Assembly: GCA_001604105.1 (NCBI GenBank)
Contig: LVAQ01000024.1
Coordinates: 124,001-188,000 of the forward strand
DNA: 64,000 bases
Origin: Clostridiales bacterium Firm_11
GTDB lineage: Bacteria > Bacillota > Clostridia > Christensenellales > Aristaeellaceae
Direction of reading: 5' to 3'
Made by a program: the position numbers and the translations under genes
The notes under the pieces: model-generated
Databases searched by the model: none
What the model was told of the DNA's origin: nothing
What the model saw: only the letters and a program-made list of their open reading frames with translations
Part shown: in pieces, positions 55,108 to 63,339 of the stretch
Layout of the letters: every line of letters starts with the position of its first letter
Numbering within the stretch: the stretch's first letter is position 1

Positions 55108-56157
55108 TCAGCGCTTGCGGTTCTCCTTCAGCTTCGTAAACACCGCCTGCAAAACAATGAATACGCATAGCAGTATCGCTGTCACCACATTGCTCCAGGA
55201 CGAAATGAGCTTGCCATGCGTCTTGACCAAACTGGATATGGTGCCGTTGATGAGCACGCCAAAGAAGGAGCCAATCACATTGCCAACGCCACCCGTTAGC
55301 AACGTGCCGCCGATAACCGCGGATGAAATGGCATCCATTTCCAGCCCCGCGGCCTGCGAAGCGGTACCCGCCATGGTGTTGAGCACATAACAAATGCCCC
55401 CGATAGCGCACAGAAAGCTGGAAAGCATGTACGCCTTCATACGGGTCTTTTTCACATCCAGCCCCATGAGCGCTGCGGATTGCTGGTTCCCGCCCACGGC
55501 GTACAGGCTGCGGCCAAACCGTGTGTAACGAAGGATCAGGAATACTGCCACCAGCACGCAAAGTGCAATGATAACCGGAAGCCGGAAGAACGGCACCATC
55601 AACCGGCCCTTGCTGTTGACATAGGCGCCAATCTCAAAGGGAATGAAGAACTTCAGGTTGGCGAGCATCACAAAGAACTCGTCTGATTTGATGGTCACCT
55701 GCTGGGTGCTGATGACAGCCGTCATGCCACGCGCAAAGAACATGCCCGCCATGGTCACAATAAAGGGCTGAATGTTCAAGTAGCCTACACATAAGCCCTG
55801 CACCAGGCCAAATGTAATCCCAATGAGCAGGATCAGGATCATCAGCACAGGCGAGGATAGCCCCCAGAATTCAATGCCCACCGCCATAAACATACAAACC
55901 ATGCCGATAAGCGCGCCCACCGAAATGTCTATCCCACCCGTGAGCAGCACACAGGTCATGCCGCAGGCAACGCAGATCAAGCCCGCGTTGTTGATCAGGA
56001 TGTTCAGGAACGTTTGCAGATGGTCAAACCCTTTATCCGCGTAGACGATCGACCCCGCCGTATACATGACAATGAAAAGTCCAATGGTAATCATCAGCAG
56101 AATGTTGCTGTTGTTCATCCCCCGTCGGGAGCGTTGCACGATAGCTTTTCGGTTCAT
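55108..56157 (-). CDS. yjfF: Galactofuranose-type ABC transporter permease, YjfF-like
   Basis: This is the second membrane subunit of a CUT2-family sugar importer. The 349 residues have about ten helices, with LTGGIDISVGALIGM, YLNIQPFIVTMAGMFFARG and AVIGGTLLTGGVGNVIG, as in E. coli YjfF. It overlaps ytfT by four bases (ATGA). The set YtfQ-YtfR-YtfT-YjfF takes up galactofuranose in E. coli; whether the ligand is the same here is inferred. Confidence 0.88.
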   Translation of the reverse strand: MNRKAIVQRSRRGMNNSNILLMITIGLFIVMYTAGSIVYADKGFDHLQTFLNILINNAGLICVACGMTCVLLTGGIDISVGALIGMVCMFMAVGIEFWGLSSPVLMILILLIGITFGLVQGLCVGYLNIQPFIVTMAGMFFARGMTAVISTQQVTIKSDEFFVMLANLKFFIPFEIGAYVNSKGRLMVPFFRLPVIIALCVLVAVFLILRYTRFGRSLYAVGGNQQSAALMGLDVKKTRMKAYMLSSFLCAIGGICYVLNTMAGTASQAAGLEMDAISSAVIGGTLLTGGVGNVIGSFFGVLINGTISSLVKTHGKLISSWSNVVTAILLCVFIVLQAVFTKLKENRKR

Positions 56158-57236
56158 ACGCGCATCGCCTCCTTATTCGCCCGAAGCGCCTTGGCCACCG
56201 CGCGCCTTTCGAAATAAGCCGTCACGGCAGGCGATTGGATGGTCACAATCAGGATAACAATCACAGCCTTGAACACCGGCGCCTGCGCGGAGCTGATGCC
56301 AAGCGCATACAGCGTTGTGGTGATGGCTTGTATTGTATACGCGCCTACAATGCTGCCCGCAAGGCGGAATTTTCCGCCGCCCAGGCTGTTGCCGCCCAGC
56401 GCGACTGCAAGAATCGCGTCCAGTTCCATGTTCAAACCAATGTTATTGGTATCGGCGGAGTAGATGCGGCTGGTTGCCACCAAACCTGCGATTCCCGCGC
56501 ACAGACCGCTGATCACAAACGCCGTAAAGATAATGCGCCGTGATTTGAAACCCGCGATGCGTGCGGCATTCTTGTTGATGCCCACGCTCTGTATATACAT
56601 GCCCAGCGCGGTGTGCTTCAAAATAAGCGACATCACCAGAACGCATGCTGCCGCAATAATGATCGGCGTTGGCAGCATCCAAAAATAACCGCCCAGGAAC
56701 TGGAACGATGGTACCCGCACATAGACAATCGTACTGTTGCAGAGCAGCAGCCCAATGGCTCTGCCTGCGGAGAAGAGAATCAGCGTTGCCACCATGGGTT
56801 GTATATTGAGGTAGGAAACCAGATACCCGTTAAAGGCGCCGCACAGGCACGCGATGGCTAGTCCAGCCACAAGCCCCACCCACAGCGGCACCGCGTACTG
56901 CGATACATTCGCGTTGCCAAACCCGGCCAGTAGCATACAACACATACCGCCCGCAAGGCTCATAACCGACCCCACCGAAATATCCGCGCCAGCCGCGGCA
57001 GAAACCACCAGCGTCATGCCAATGGCTAGAATCGCAACCTCGCTGCCGCGATTCAGGATATCGATGATACGGCCAAATAACACCCCATTGCGCAGGGAAA
57101 TGGTAAAGAAGTTGAATACCGCGTTTCCATTGGATACATCATAGATGATGTTTACCGCCATCACCAACAGCATGCTTGCTATGGGCAGAAACATCTGCAT
57201 GCCCGTGATTTTCTTGATCGCCCGCTTGATTTTCAT
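56154..57236 (-). CDS. ytfT: Galactofuranose-type ABC transporter permease, YtfT-like
   Basis: This is the first membrane subunit of the importer. The 360 residues have a long N-terminal segment, then about ten helices with AAAGADISVGSVMSLAGG, YLNIQPMVATLILFSAGRAIG and LAVALGGNSLGGGKF, matching YtfT rather than RbsC. It overlaps both neighbours by four bases (ATGA with ytfR and with yjfF), so the three genes are translationally coupled. Confidence 0.9.
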   Translation of the reverse strand: MKIKRAIKKITGMQMFLPIASMLLVMAVNIIYDVSNGNAVFNFFTISLRNGVLFGRIIDILNRGSEVAILAIGMTLVVSAAAGADISVGSVMSLAGGMCCMLLAGFGNANVSQYAVPLWVGLVAGLAIACLCGAFNGYLVSYLNIQPMVATLILFSAGRAIGLLLCNSTIVYVRVPSFQFLGGYFWMLPTPIIIAAACVLVMSLILKHTALGMYIQSVGINKNAARIAGFKSRRIIFTAFVISGLCAGIAGLVATSRIYSADTNNIGLNMELDAILAVALGGNSLGGGKFRLAGSIVGAYTIQAITTTLYALGISSAQAPVFKAVIVILIVTIQSPAVTAYFERRAVAKALRANKEAMRV

Positions 57237-58753
57237 ACGTTTTCACCTCCGGCGATGGCGTGCATCACACGCTCCTGCGTCATATCTCCTTGCAGTTCGC
57301 CAACCTTTTCGCCGTCACGCAGCACAGCCAGTCGATTGCAGGTGCGCAGCATCTCGTCGATTTCCGAGGAAATAAACAGGATTCCCTTCCCTTCGTCCGC
57401 TAGGCGGATAATCAGTTTCTGAATCTCCGTCTTGGTGCCGATGTCGATCCCGCGCGTGGGTTCGTCCAGAATCAGAAAATCCGGATTGGTCGCCAGCCAG
57501 CGCGCAATAATCACCTTCTGCTGGTTTCCGCCGGAAAGCTGCTTCACCAGCGTCTCCCGGCTAGGGGTTTTAATCTGCAACAACTCAATAAAGCGGTCGG
57601 CTATCTCGCACTGTTCTTTCATCGGAAGCAGGTTCATAATGCCGCGCAGCGCCTGTATGCCCAGCACGATGTTCTCGCGCACAGTCAAATCGGCAATGAC
57701 GCCCTCAGCTTTGCGGTCATCGGGCAGCATCCCCATCCCCAGGCGCATCGCGTCAATGGGGTGGTTAATGTGCACCTTCTTATCCTTGACTTTCAGTGTG
57801 CCCGTTTGCGCCTTGTCCGCGCCATAAATGGTGCGCGCCAGTTCACTGCGGCCACTGCCCAAAAGGCCGGTGAGCCCGATGACTTCTCCCTGCCGAATTT
57901 GCAGGTCAAAGGGTTTGATCTTATTGACATGACTCAATCCCTCTGCCGAAATGAGCGGCTCAGCGCAGTTGTTCTGGCAGCTTTCAGGCTTTATCTCCTT
58001 CAGATCATCGATATCTTTGCCCATCATGGCGGCAATCAGGTTTACGCGAGGCAATTCGCTCAAGGGGTATTCGCCAACAAGTAACCCATTGCGCAGCACT
58101 GTAATGCGATCGCAAACCTCGTAAACCTGCTCCAGAAAGTGGGTCACAAAAACGATACCCACCCCCTGATCGCGTAATTTGCGCATCAGCGAGAACAGCT
58201 TGGCTACCTCGCTGTCATCCAGCGAAGAGGTCGGCTCATCGAGGATTAAGATTTTACATTCCATATCCACCGCACGCGCGATGGCAATCATCTGCTGTAA
58301 AGCAAGTGAGTAATTCTCAAGTGTTTGCTGTACGTCAATGGAAAGCCCCAAATCCTCCATCAGCTGCTGGGCGCGCTTAAGCATCACCCTGCGGTCGATG
58401 GTGCCTGCCTTTGTCACCGGCTCACGGCCAACAAAGAGGTTTTCCATAACGCTCAGGTTCGGGCACAGGTTAACTTCCTGGTAAACGGTGGAAATCCCGT
58501 TGCGCTGCGCTTCCAGCGTGGAGTGGTTCTGCACAGGCTCTTCCATGCCGTCTACGTGTATTTCTCCGCTGTCACACTGGTATACGCCAGTCAGGCATTT
58601 GATGAGCGTGCTTTTACCCGCCCCATTCTCCCCCATCAGCGCATGGATCTCGCCCTTGCGCAGGGTGAAATCCACGCCATCCAACGCGAGCACCCCGGGG
58701 AATGTCATGGTGATCCCGCGCATGGTCAGGACGACCCGATCTTCCATCGTCAT
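57233..58753 (-). CDS. ytfR: Galactofuranose-type ABC transporter ATPase, YtfR-like
   Basis: This is a double-domain sugar ATPase of 506 residues. Domain 1 has Walker A GENGAGKST, a signature region YSLALQQ and LILDEPTSSLDD. Domain 2 has the degenerate GLLGSGRSE loop, LSGGNQQKV and LILDEPTRGID. Family members RbsA, MglA and YtfR share this layout; identity as YtfR comes from the neighbouring binding protein and permeases. GAAAGGA lies upstream of two nearby ATG codons. It is separated from ytfQ by about 190 bases with a hairpin. Confidence 0.9.
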   Translation of the reverse strand: MTMEDRVVLTMRGITMTFPGVLALDGVDFTLRKGEIHALMGENGAGKSTLIKCLTGVYQCDSGEIHVDGMEEPVQNHSTLEAQRNGISTVYQEVNLCPNLSVMENLFVGREPVTKAGTIDRRVMLKRAQQLMEDLGLSIDVQQTLENYSLALQQMIAIARAVDMECKILILDEPTSSLDDSEVAKLFSLMRKLRDQGVGIVFVTHFLEQVYEVCDRITVLRNGLLVGEYPLSELPRVNLIAAMMGKDIDDLKEIKPESCQNNCAEPLISAEGLSHVNKIKPFDLQIRQGEVIGLTGLLGSGRSELARTIYGADKAQTGTLKVKDKKVHINHPIDAMRLGMGMLPDDRKAEGVIADLTVRENIVLGIQALRGIMNLLPMKEQCEIADRFIELLQIKTPSRETLVKQLSGGNQQKVIIARWLATNPDFLILDEPTRGIDIGTKTEIQKLIIRLADEGKGILFISSEIDEMLRTCNRLAVLRDGEKVGELQGDMTQERVMHAIAGGENV

Positions 58754-58810
58754 CCATTCCTTTCTGTGTTAAGCACGGGGCGCAGCATGGTATGCCCGCC
58801 CGAAAGAAAG

Positions 58811-58841
58811 AAGTGGGAGGAGCTTGAGGCCTCTCCCACTT
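58811..58841 (-). terminator. Attenuating hairpin between ytfQ and ytfR
   Basis: AAGTGGGAG (58811-58819) pairs with CTCCCACTT (58833-58841), with a smaller GAG/CTC stem inside. On the minus strand it is followed by CTTTCTTTCG, a weak U-tract. It probably reduces transcription past the binding-protein gene. Confidence 0.6.
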
Positions 58842-58943
58842 CTCCCCGTTGCCAAACGCTTTTCAAAGCGTCATCTGCGTTTTGTTACGCCTGTCGCATC
58901 GCGAATGCCGCTTGGCAATCATCAATGCCGGTACAGGTTTTGC

Positions 58944-59924
58944 TTAGTAGGGGCGCGCCGCCAACAGTTCCGCGGTCATGGTGGTAGCATACTGAGAGGT
59001 GATGCCCGGGGCGACGAAAGCTTCGTCCACAACCAGTGTGAAGGCTTCCACGGCCTCGCCGGCTTCGAGCTTCTCGATAACTTCCTTCACGAAAGCAGCC
59101 TGAATGGGGTTGCACTCTACGTTGCAGTTGATTTTGCCTTCGAGGGTATAGGTAAGGCCGGCTTTGGTGGCATCATAGGAGATGAGGATCACGTCGCCAT
59201 CTACGCCGTAGGTCACGCCAGCCGCATCCATCGCATCCATCGCGCCATAGGCTTCGTTGTCGTTGTGGCAAACCACTACGTTGAACTGGCCGGGATAGGA
59301 TTTGAGGAAGCTCTCCATCACCTGCTGGCCGCCAGCCTGGGTGAAGTCGCCGCTCTGGCTGTCAATGATCTTCCATTCGGGATGATCCTTGGCGATGTTG
59401 TTGAAGCCTTCGCTGCGGCCCAGGGCTGCGGAAGAACCAACGGTGCCTTCGATCACGAGGATGTTGGCTTCTGCGCCAGCCATGTACTCAGCCAGCCACA
59501 GGCCGGCGGTTTCGCCTTCCTTGACCATGTCCGTACCAACGCGCGTGGTATACTCGGAGGGATCCGCATCCACGTTACGATCCGCGATGATCACAGGAAT
59601 GCCCGCATCTTTGGCTTCCGCCAGCACGGTGTTCCAGCCCGCGGTTTCGATCGGGGCGATGATGATGTAGTCCAGATCCTGCTCGATGAAGCTGCGAACG
59701 GCCTCAAGCTGAACGGCGTTGTCATTGTCGCAGTCCACAAAGCTCAGTTCATAGCCGTTCTCGGCGGTAAACACGCCCTTGTAGTTCTCGGTGTTGGCGT
59801 TACGCCAGTCGGATTCATGACCAACCTGCGCAAAACCTACCTTGATGAGGTCTTCAGCGGCGGCAGAGGAGCACAGTGCAAGCACCATGACCAGCGCCAT
59901 GAGCAGAGCAAACATTTTTTTCAT
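58944..59924 (-). CDS. ytfQ: Galactofuranose-type binding protein, YtfQ-like
   Basis: This is the extracellular receptor of the importer, 326 residues. The mature N-terminus has VGFAQVGHESDWRNANTEN, matching the YtfQ motif GFSQVGSESGWR, with IIIAPIETAGW, PVIIADRNVD, GTVGSSAALGR and SQSGDFT further on. The signal peptide ends SSAAA before EDLI; its only cysteine follows Leu-Ala-Leu and does not form a lipobox. AGGAGG lies nine bases before ATG 59924. It heads the ytfQ-ytfR-ytfT-yjfF operon, next to a two-component system. Confidence 0.92.
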   Translation of the reverse strand: MKKMFALLMALVMVLALCSSAAAEDLIKVGFAQVGHESDWRNANTENYKGVFTAENGYELSFVDCDNDNAVQLEAVRSFIEQDLDYIIIAPIETAGWNTVLAEAKDAGIPVIIADRNVDADPSEYTTRVGTDMVKEGETAGLWLAEYMAGAEANILVIEGTVGSSAALGRSEGFNNIAKDHPEWKIIDSQSGDFTQAGGQQVMESFLKSYPGQFNVVVCHNDNEAYGAMDAMDAAGVTYGVDGDVILISYDATKAGLTYTLEGKINCNVECNPIQAAFVKEVIEKLEAGEAVEAFTLVVDEAFVAPGITSQYATTMTAELLAARPY

Positions 59925-60291
59925 GGATGGGAACCTCCTAATTCGTATTTCAGGGAAGTTGTCCATACTTCCCATGCTTGTTCCTATTGTAACGGAGGTT
60001 TTTCACAAACAAAATACACTCGATTCCCAAAAATGTTGAGATTCTTTTGAAGTTATCCTGTCAAATGATTCTTCTTATCCTGAAAAATGGGAGTATTTTC
60101 CGAAAAAGGGCAGAATTTTCCGATTCACACGGTTTATTCTGCCCTTGGTATGAACCATATGCTTCGTTATACAATGGTTTGACCGTACGTCAAAGCCTGT
60201 GTGTCATACCTTTTGCCCGCCCGCTTTGGATGCGCACCTGTACCAGTGCTTCAACCTGTCTTGCCTTTGCGATGTAAAAGCACAGCGCTGC
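59925..60291 (-). promoter_or_regulatory. ytfQ upstream region, weak promoter
   Basis: On the minus strand a TACAAT -10 lies at about 59986-59991 without a good -35 (TTTTGT at 17 bases). A weak core promoter fits control by an activator, such as the neighbouring AraC-type response regulator. The rest is AT-rich, with no gene. Confidence 0.4.
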
Positions 60292-61881
60292 CTATGCCTC
60301 TTCCTTGCGATAATCCCTTGGCGATAGCCCCGTGTTCTTCTTGAACAGATAGCTGAAATAGTGAGGATCATTATAGCCAACGGCAAAAGCCACATCCGAC
60401 GTACGCATTTGCCTGTCGCGCAGGAGTTCTTTGGCCCTGGTCATTCGCATGCCCGTCAGGTATTCGGTAAAGGTAACCCCTGTTTCCTGTGAAAAAACCG
60501 TACAGAAGTGGTTATTGCTCAAGGCTACCTGCCCCGCAACATCCTTCAGGGTCAAATCCGGGTTGGCAAAGTTTTGATCGATAAAGTGCTTGGCTTTGCG
60601 TATCACCACGCCGTAGCGCGCCGAACCCTGCTCATCCCGAAAGCGGATCGCTCGCGCCAGCAATTCACGCGCCATGGCCATTGCCTCGGCCAGGGTTGCC
60701 GCCGTGGCGCTTTCTCCCTCCGGTTCAAAGGCGGATGGTATGATCTCCTGCGGGTTTCCCCCCGCATCGCGGATGATACGCGAGGCGGATAGCACGATAT
60801 CCACAAAAATGTAGTTGATCATCAGCTTGCTCTGCGCCGCCGTCTGCCCAATCGAGCTGAGGTAGCCGGAGAGGATTGCATCGATCTCCGCGTCGTTCGC
60901 GTTTTTCAGTTTTTCATATATCTGCGGCACTTTGACATTCGCCAGCGTCATGCTGTCCTTGGGCGCGATGTCCAGTACGCCCATGATGCTTCGGCCGCGG
61001 TTCACCCCTTCCGCTTCCTTGAGGGTGTGCAGGAGCGCGCAGGCATCTGCATAGGAAAGCGGTACGCCTGCCAGCGTGCGCACCGTAGTGCCGATGGCAA
61101 TCACGGGTCTCAGCTCGGTGTTGCGCTCCACATCAAACTTGACCGCCTGCGCAAGGCCATAGGTACGCTCCTCAATATCGGTATCGTCATCCCCCATGAC
61201 CAGCATCACAAACCGACCCTGCACCTGCCCAAGGCATACCGTGCCGCCGCTGCTTTCCGCCAGCCTGCACAGCACGCTTTCGGCCGCGCGGGATTCTTCC
61301 ACGCTCATCGGTTCCTGCCCCAAATCCACCACCATGGTCAGGTACTTGCCCGCCACCAGGCTCATTCTCAGGGCGCGCGCGCGTTCCATCAAATCCGCTT
61401 CCGGCGCGCCTGCAATCACATCCTCCACCAGCCGCTGCTTGAGCAGCTGCCCGCTGCACAGCAGTTGATCGCGAAAGGTACGCAGGTTAGCCTGCCTGCG
61501 TTTATCCTCGCGGATTACCTCGGCGCTGCGTCCAAGCACATGCAGCAGTTCCTGCACGCTCACGGGCTTGAGCAGATACTCCTTGACGCCCAGCGATATG
61601 GCTTCCCGCGCGTAGGAAAAATCATCATACCCGCTCAAAATTACGATATACATCCACGGCATAGTGGCGCTGACCGCGCGGCATAGTTCCAGCCCGTCCA
61701 TAAACGGCATACGGATATCGGTAATCAGAATATCCGGTTTGATATCCTGTAACATTGACAGAGCGATCTCCCCATCGGGCGCTTCGCCCGCCAGGACAAA
61801 ATCCGTCTGTTCCCAAGGAAAATTGCTACGGATTCCTTCCCGCACCACAATTTCATCGTCCGCCAGAAATACCTTGTACAT
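60292..61881 (-). CDS. AraC-type response regulator (YesN family)
   Basis: This is a 529-residue two-component regulator that binds DNA. The receiver domain (about 1-120) has Asp9/Asp10-type acids in LADDE, phospho-acceptor Asp55 in ITDIRMP and Lys105 in LLKP. A middle region of about 300 residues follows, then two AraC helix-turn-helix motifs (about 430-529) with LTLKDVAGQVALSNNHFCTVF and MRTSDVAFAVGYNDPHYFSYLFKK. GGGAGG lies seven bases before ATG 61881. Its start overlaps the histidine-kinase gene by 29 bases, and the next genes downstream are the ytf operon, its likely target. Confidence 0.93.
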   Translation of the reverse strand: MYKVFLADDEIVVREGIRSNFPWEQTDFVLAGEAPDGEIALSMLQDIKPDILITDIRMPFMDGLELCRAVSATMPWMYIVILSGYDDFSYAREAISLGVKEYLLKPVSVQELLHVLGRSAEVIREDKRRQANLRTFRDQLLCSGQLLKQRLVEDVIAGAPEADLMERARALRMSLVAGKYLTMVVDLGQEPMSVEESRAAESVLCRLAESSGGTVCLGQVQGRFVMLVMGDDDTDIEERTYGLAQAVKFDVERNTELRPVIAIGTTVRTLAGVPLSYADACALLHTLKEAEGVNRGRSIMGVLDIAPKDSMTLANVKVPQIYEKLKNANDAEIDAILSGYLSSIGQTAAQSKLMINYIFVDIVLSASRIIRDAGGNPQEIIPSAFEPEGESATAATLAEAMAMARELLARAIRFRDEQGSARYGVVIRKAKHFIDQNFANPDLTLKDVAGQVALSNNHFCTVFSQETGVTFTEYLTGMRMTRAKELLRDRQMRTSDVAFAVGYNDPHYFSYLFKKNTGLSPRDYRKEEA

Positions 61882-63337
61882 CGTCCATCCTCCCAAACGG
61901 CACACAGAACGAAACCGCTGTGCCGCTTTCATCACTCTGGATGCGAACACCCTCCGGCTGGTTGTAGTACAGTCGAATGCGTTTATTGACATTGAACAGG
62001 CCATAACTGCCCTGCTCTCCCTCGGCTGGCGCATCCATCTCCAGATTGGCGCGCACCTGCAACAACCGTTCCGCACTCATGCCCGCGCCATTGTCCCATA
62101 CCGTCAGAACCATTTTATCATCCACCTGCGCGCCGCTTACACGCACAAGCCCTCGTCCGCGACGGTGCTTAATGCCATGGTATATGGCGTTTTCCACCAG
62201 CGGCTGCAAAAGCAGCTTGAGCACCTGCCCGCTATACAACGCTGTGGGAATATCGATCTCATAATCCAGAATATCCCGATAGCGCACCTTCTGAATTGTC
62301 AAATACCCCTGCAAGTGTTTGATTTCCTCCGAAAGGGGAATCCAGTCCCGTCCCTGCGAAAGCGATATACGGAAAAAGTCGCTCAACGCCTGCGTTATAT
62401 GGATTACCTCTTCAGCGCGCCTCGCCTCTGCCAGCCATACGATAGCATCCAACGTATTATAGAGGAAATGCGGGGCAATCTGCGCCTGCAACGTCCTTAG
62501 CTCGCTGCGCTTGAGATTCTCCTGTTCGCGGCGATTCTCATCCATCAGCATTTGCAGCTTGACCGCCATCACATTGAGGCTTTCCGTGAGGCCGCGCAGC
62601 TCTGTTACCTCCGGCTTATCCACACGCGCATGCAAATCTCCCTCGGCAACCGCTCCCGCAAATAGCTCCAGCTCCGCAATGGGTTTGCGGATCGCATGGG
62701 AAAGCGAGCGCTGCGCCAGCATGGCAAACCCAAAGGTCATGGTGAGCAGAAGCCCCATCATCCACACCACCAGCATCAGCTGGTGCTGTAACGCACGGCT
62801 GGTTTCACTGGTAGCGCCGATTTCCAGCGTAATGTACTGCTCCAGCATATCCCCCACAAGCGAGGCAACGCTGCGCACTTCCTCCAGCAACGCCTCGTTA
62901 TCCGCTACCTGTGCACCGGCGGCTATCTGCTCGCCCATGCGGTCGATGTAACGCTTGAGCGTATCCATGGTACGCCGCGCCACCGTGAGTTCCTTCGCGT
63001 TTCCCCCGGTTGCGGTGGTCATCAGTTCTTCCATGATATGGTTTGCGTCATCCAGCATGACGTACTGCCTGCCCTGCGAAAAGGTAGTACGCCCCGCCAC
63101 AATGCTCCACATCTCATCGGGGATATCCGTACTCACACGCGGCTTGAGCGAGGCCACCCGTTCCACCTGCATGATGGCCTGATGGTAGCTGTCTCCATAA
63201 GAGCGCATCATCCATATGCTTACCAGCGCGGGGATGAGCATCAGCAGCATGATCACCATAAAGCTGAACCGCAACCGCTCCGCAAGGCTGTTGCCCACGC
63301 GCAACCTGCGAAAAACCTTGTCAAATACTGCTCGCAT
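61853..63337 (-). CDS. Sensor histidine kinase (YesM family)
   Basis: This is a membrane sensor kinase of 494 residues. Two spans (about 23-44 and 187-208) flank an extracellular domain of about 140 residues. A HAMP-like segment follows, then the His_kinase domain with phospho-acceptor His290 in IAPHFLYNTLDAI, the N-box LVENAIYHG and the G-box GSYGLFNVNKR. GGGAG precedes the ATG, which lies two bases after the stop of the upstream binding-protein gene. That pairing suggests that the kinase senses the sugar-loaded receptor. Confidence 0.93.
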   Translation of the reverse strand: MRAVFDKVFRRLRVGNSLAERLRFSFMVIMLLMLIPALVSIWMMRSYGDSYHQAIMQVERVASLKPRVSTDIPDEMWSIVAGRTTFSQGRQYVMLDDANHIMEELMTTATGGNAKELTVARRTMDTLKRYIDRMGEQIAAGAQVADNEALLEEVRSVASLVGDMLEQYITLEIGATSETSRALQHQLMLVVWMMGLLLTMTFGFAMLAQRSLSHAIRKPIAELELFAGAVAEGDLHARVDKPEVTELRGLTESLNVMAVKLQMLMDENRREQENLKRSELRTLQAQIAPHFLYNTLDAIVWLAEARRAEEVIHITQALSDFFRISLSQGRDWIPLSEEIKHLQGYLTIQKVRYRDILDYEIDIPTALYSGQVLKLLLQPLVENAIYHGIKHRRGRGLVRVSGAQVDDKMVLTVWDNGAGMSAERLLQVRANLEMDAPAEGEQGSYGLFNVNKRIRLYYNQPEGVRIQSDESGTAVSFCVPFGRMDDVQGISGGR

Positions 63338-63339
63338 GC

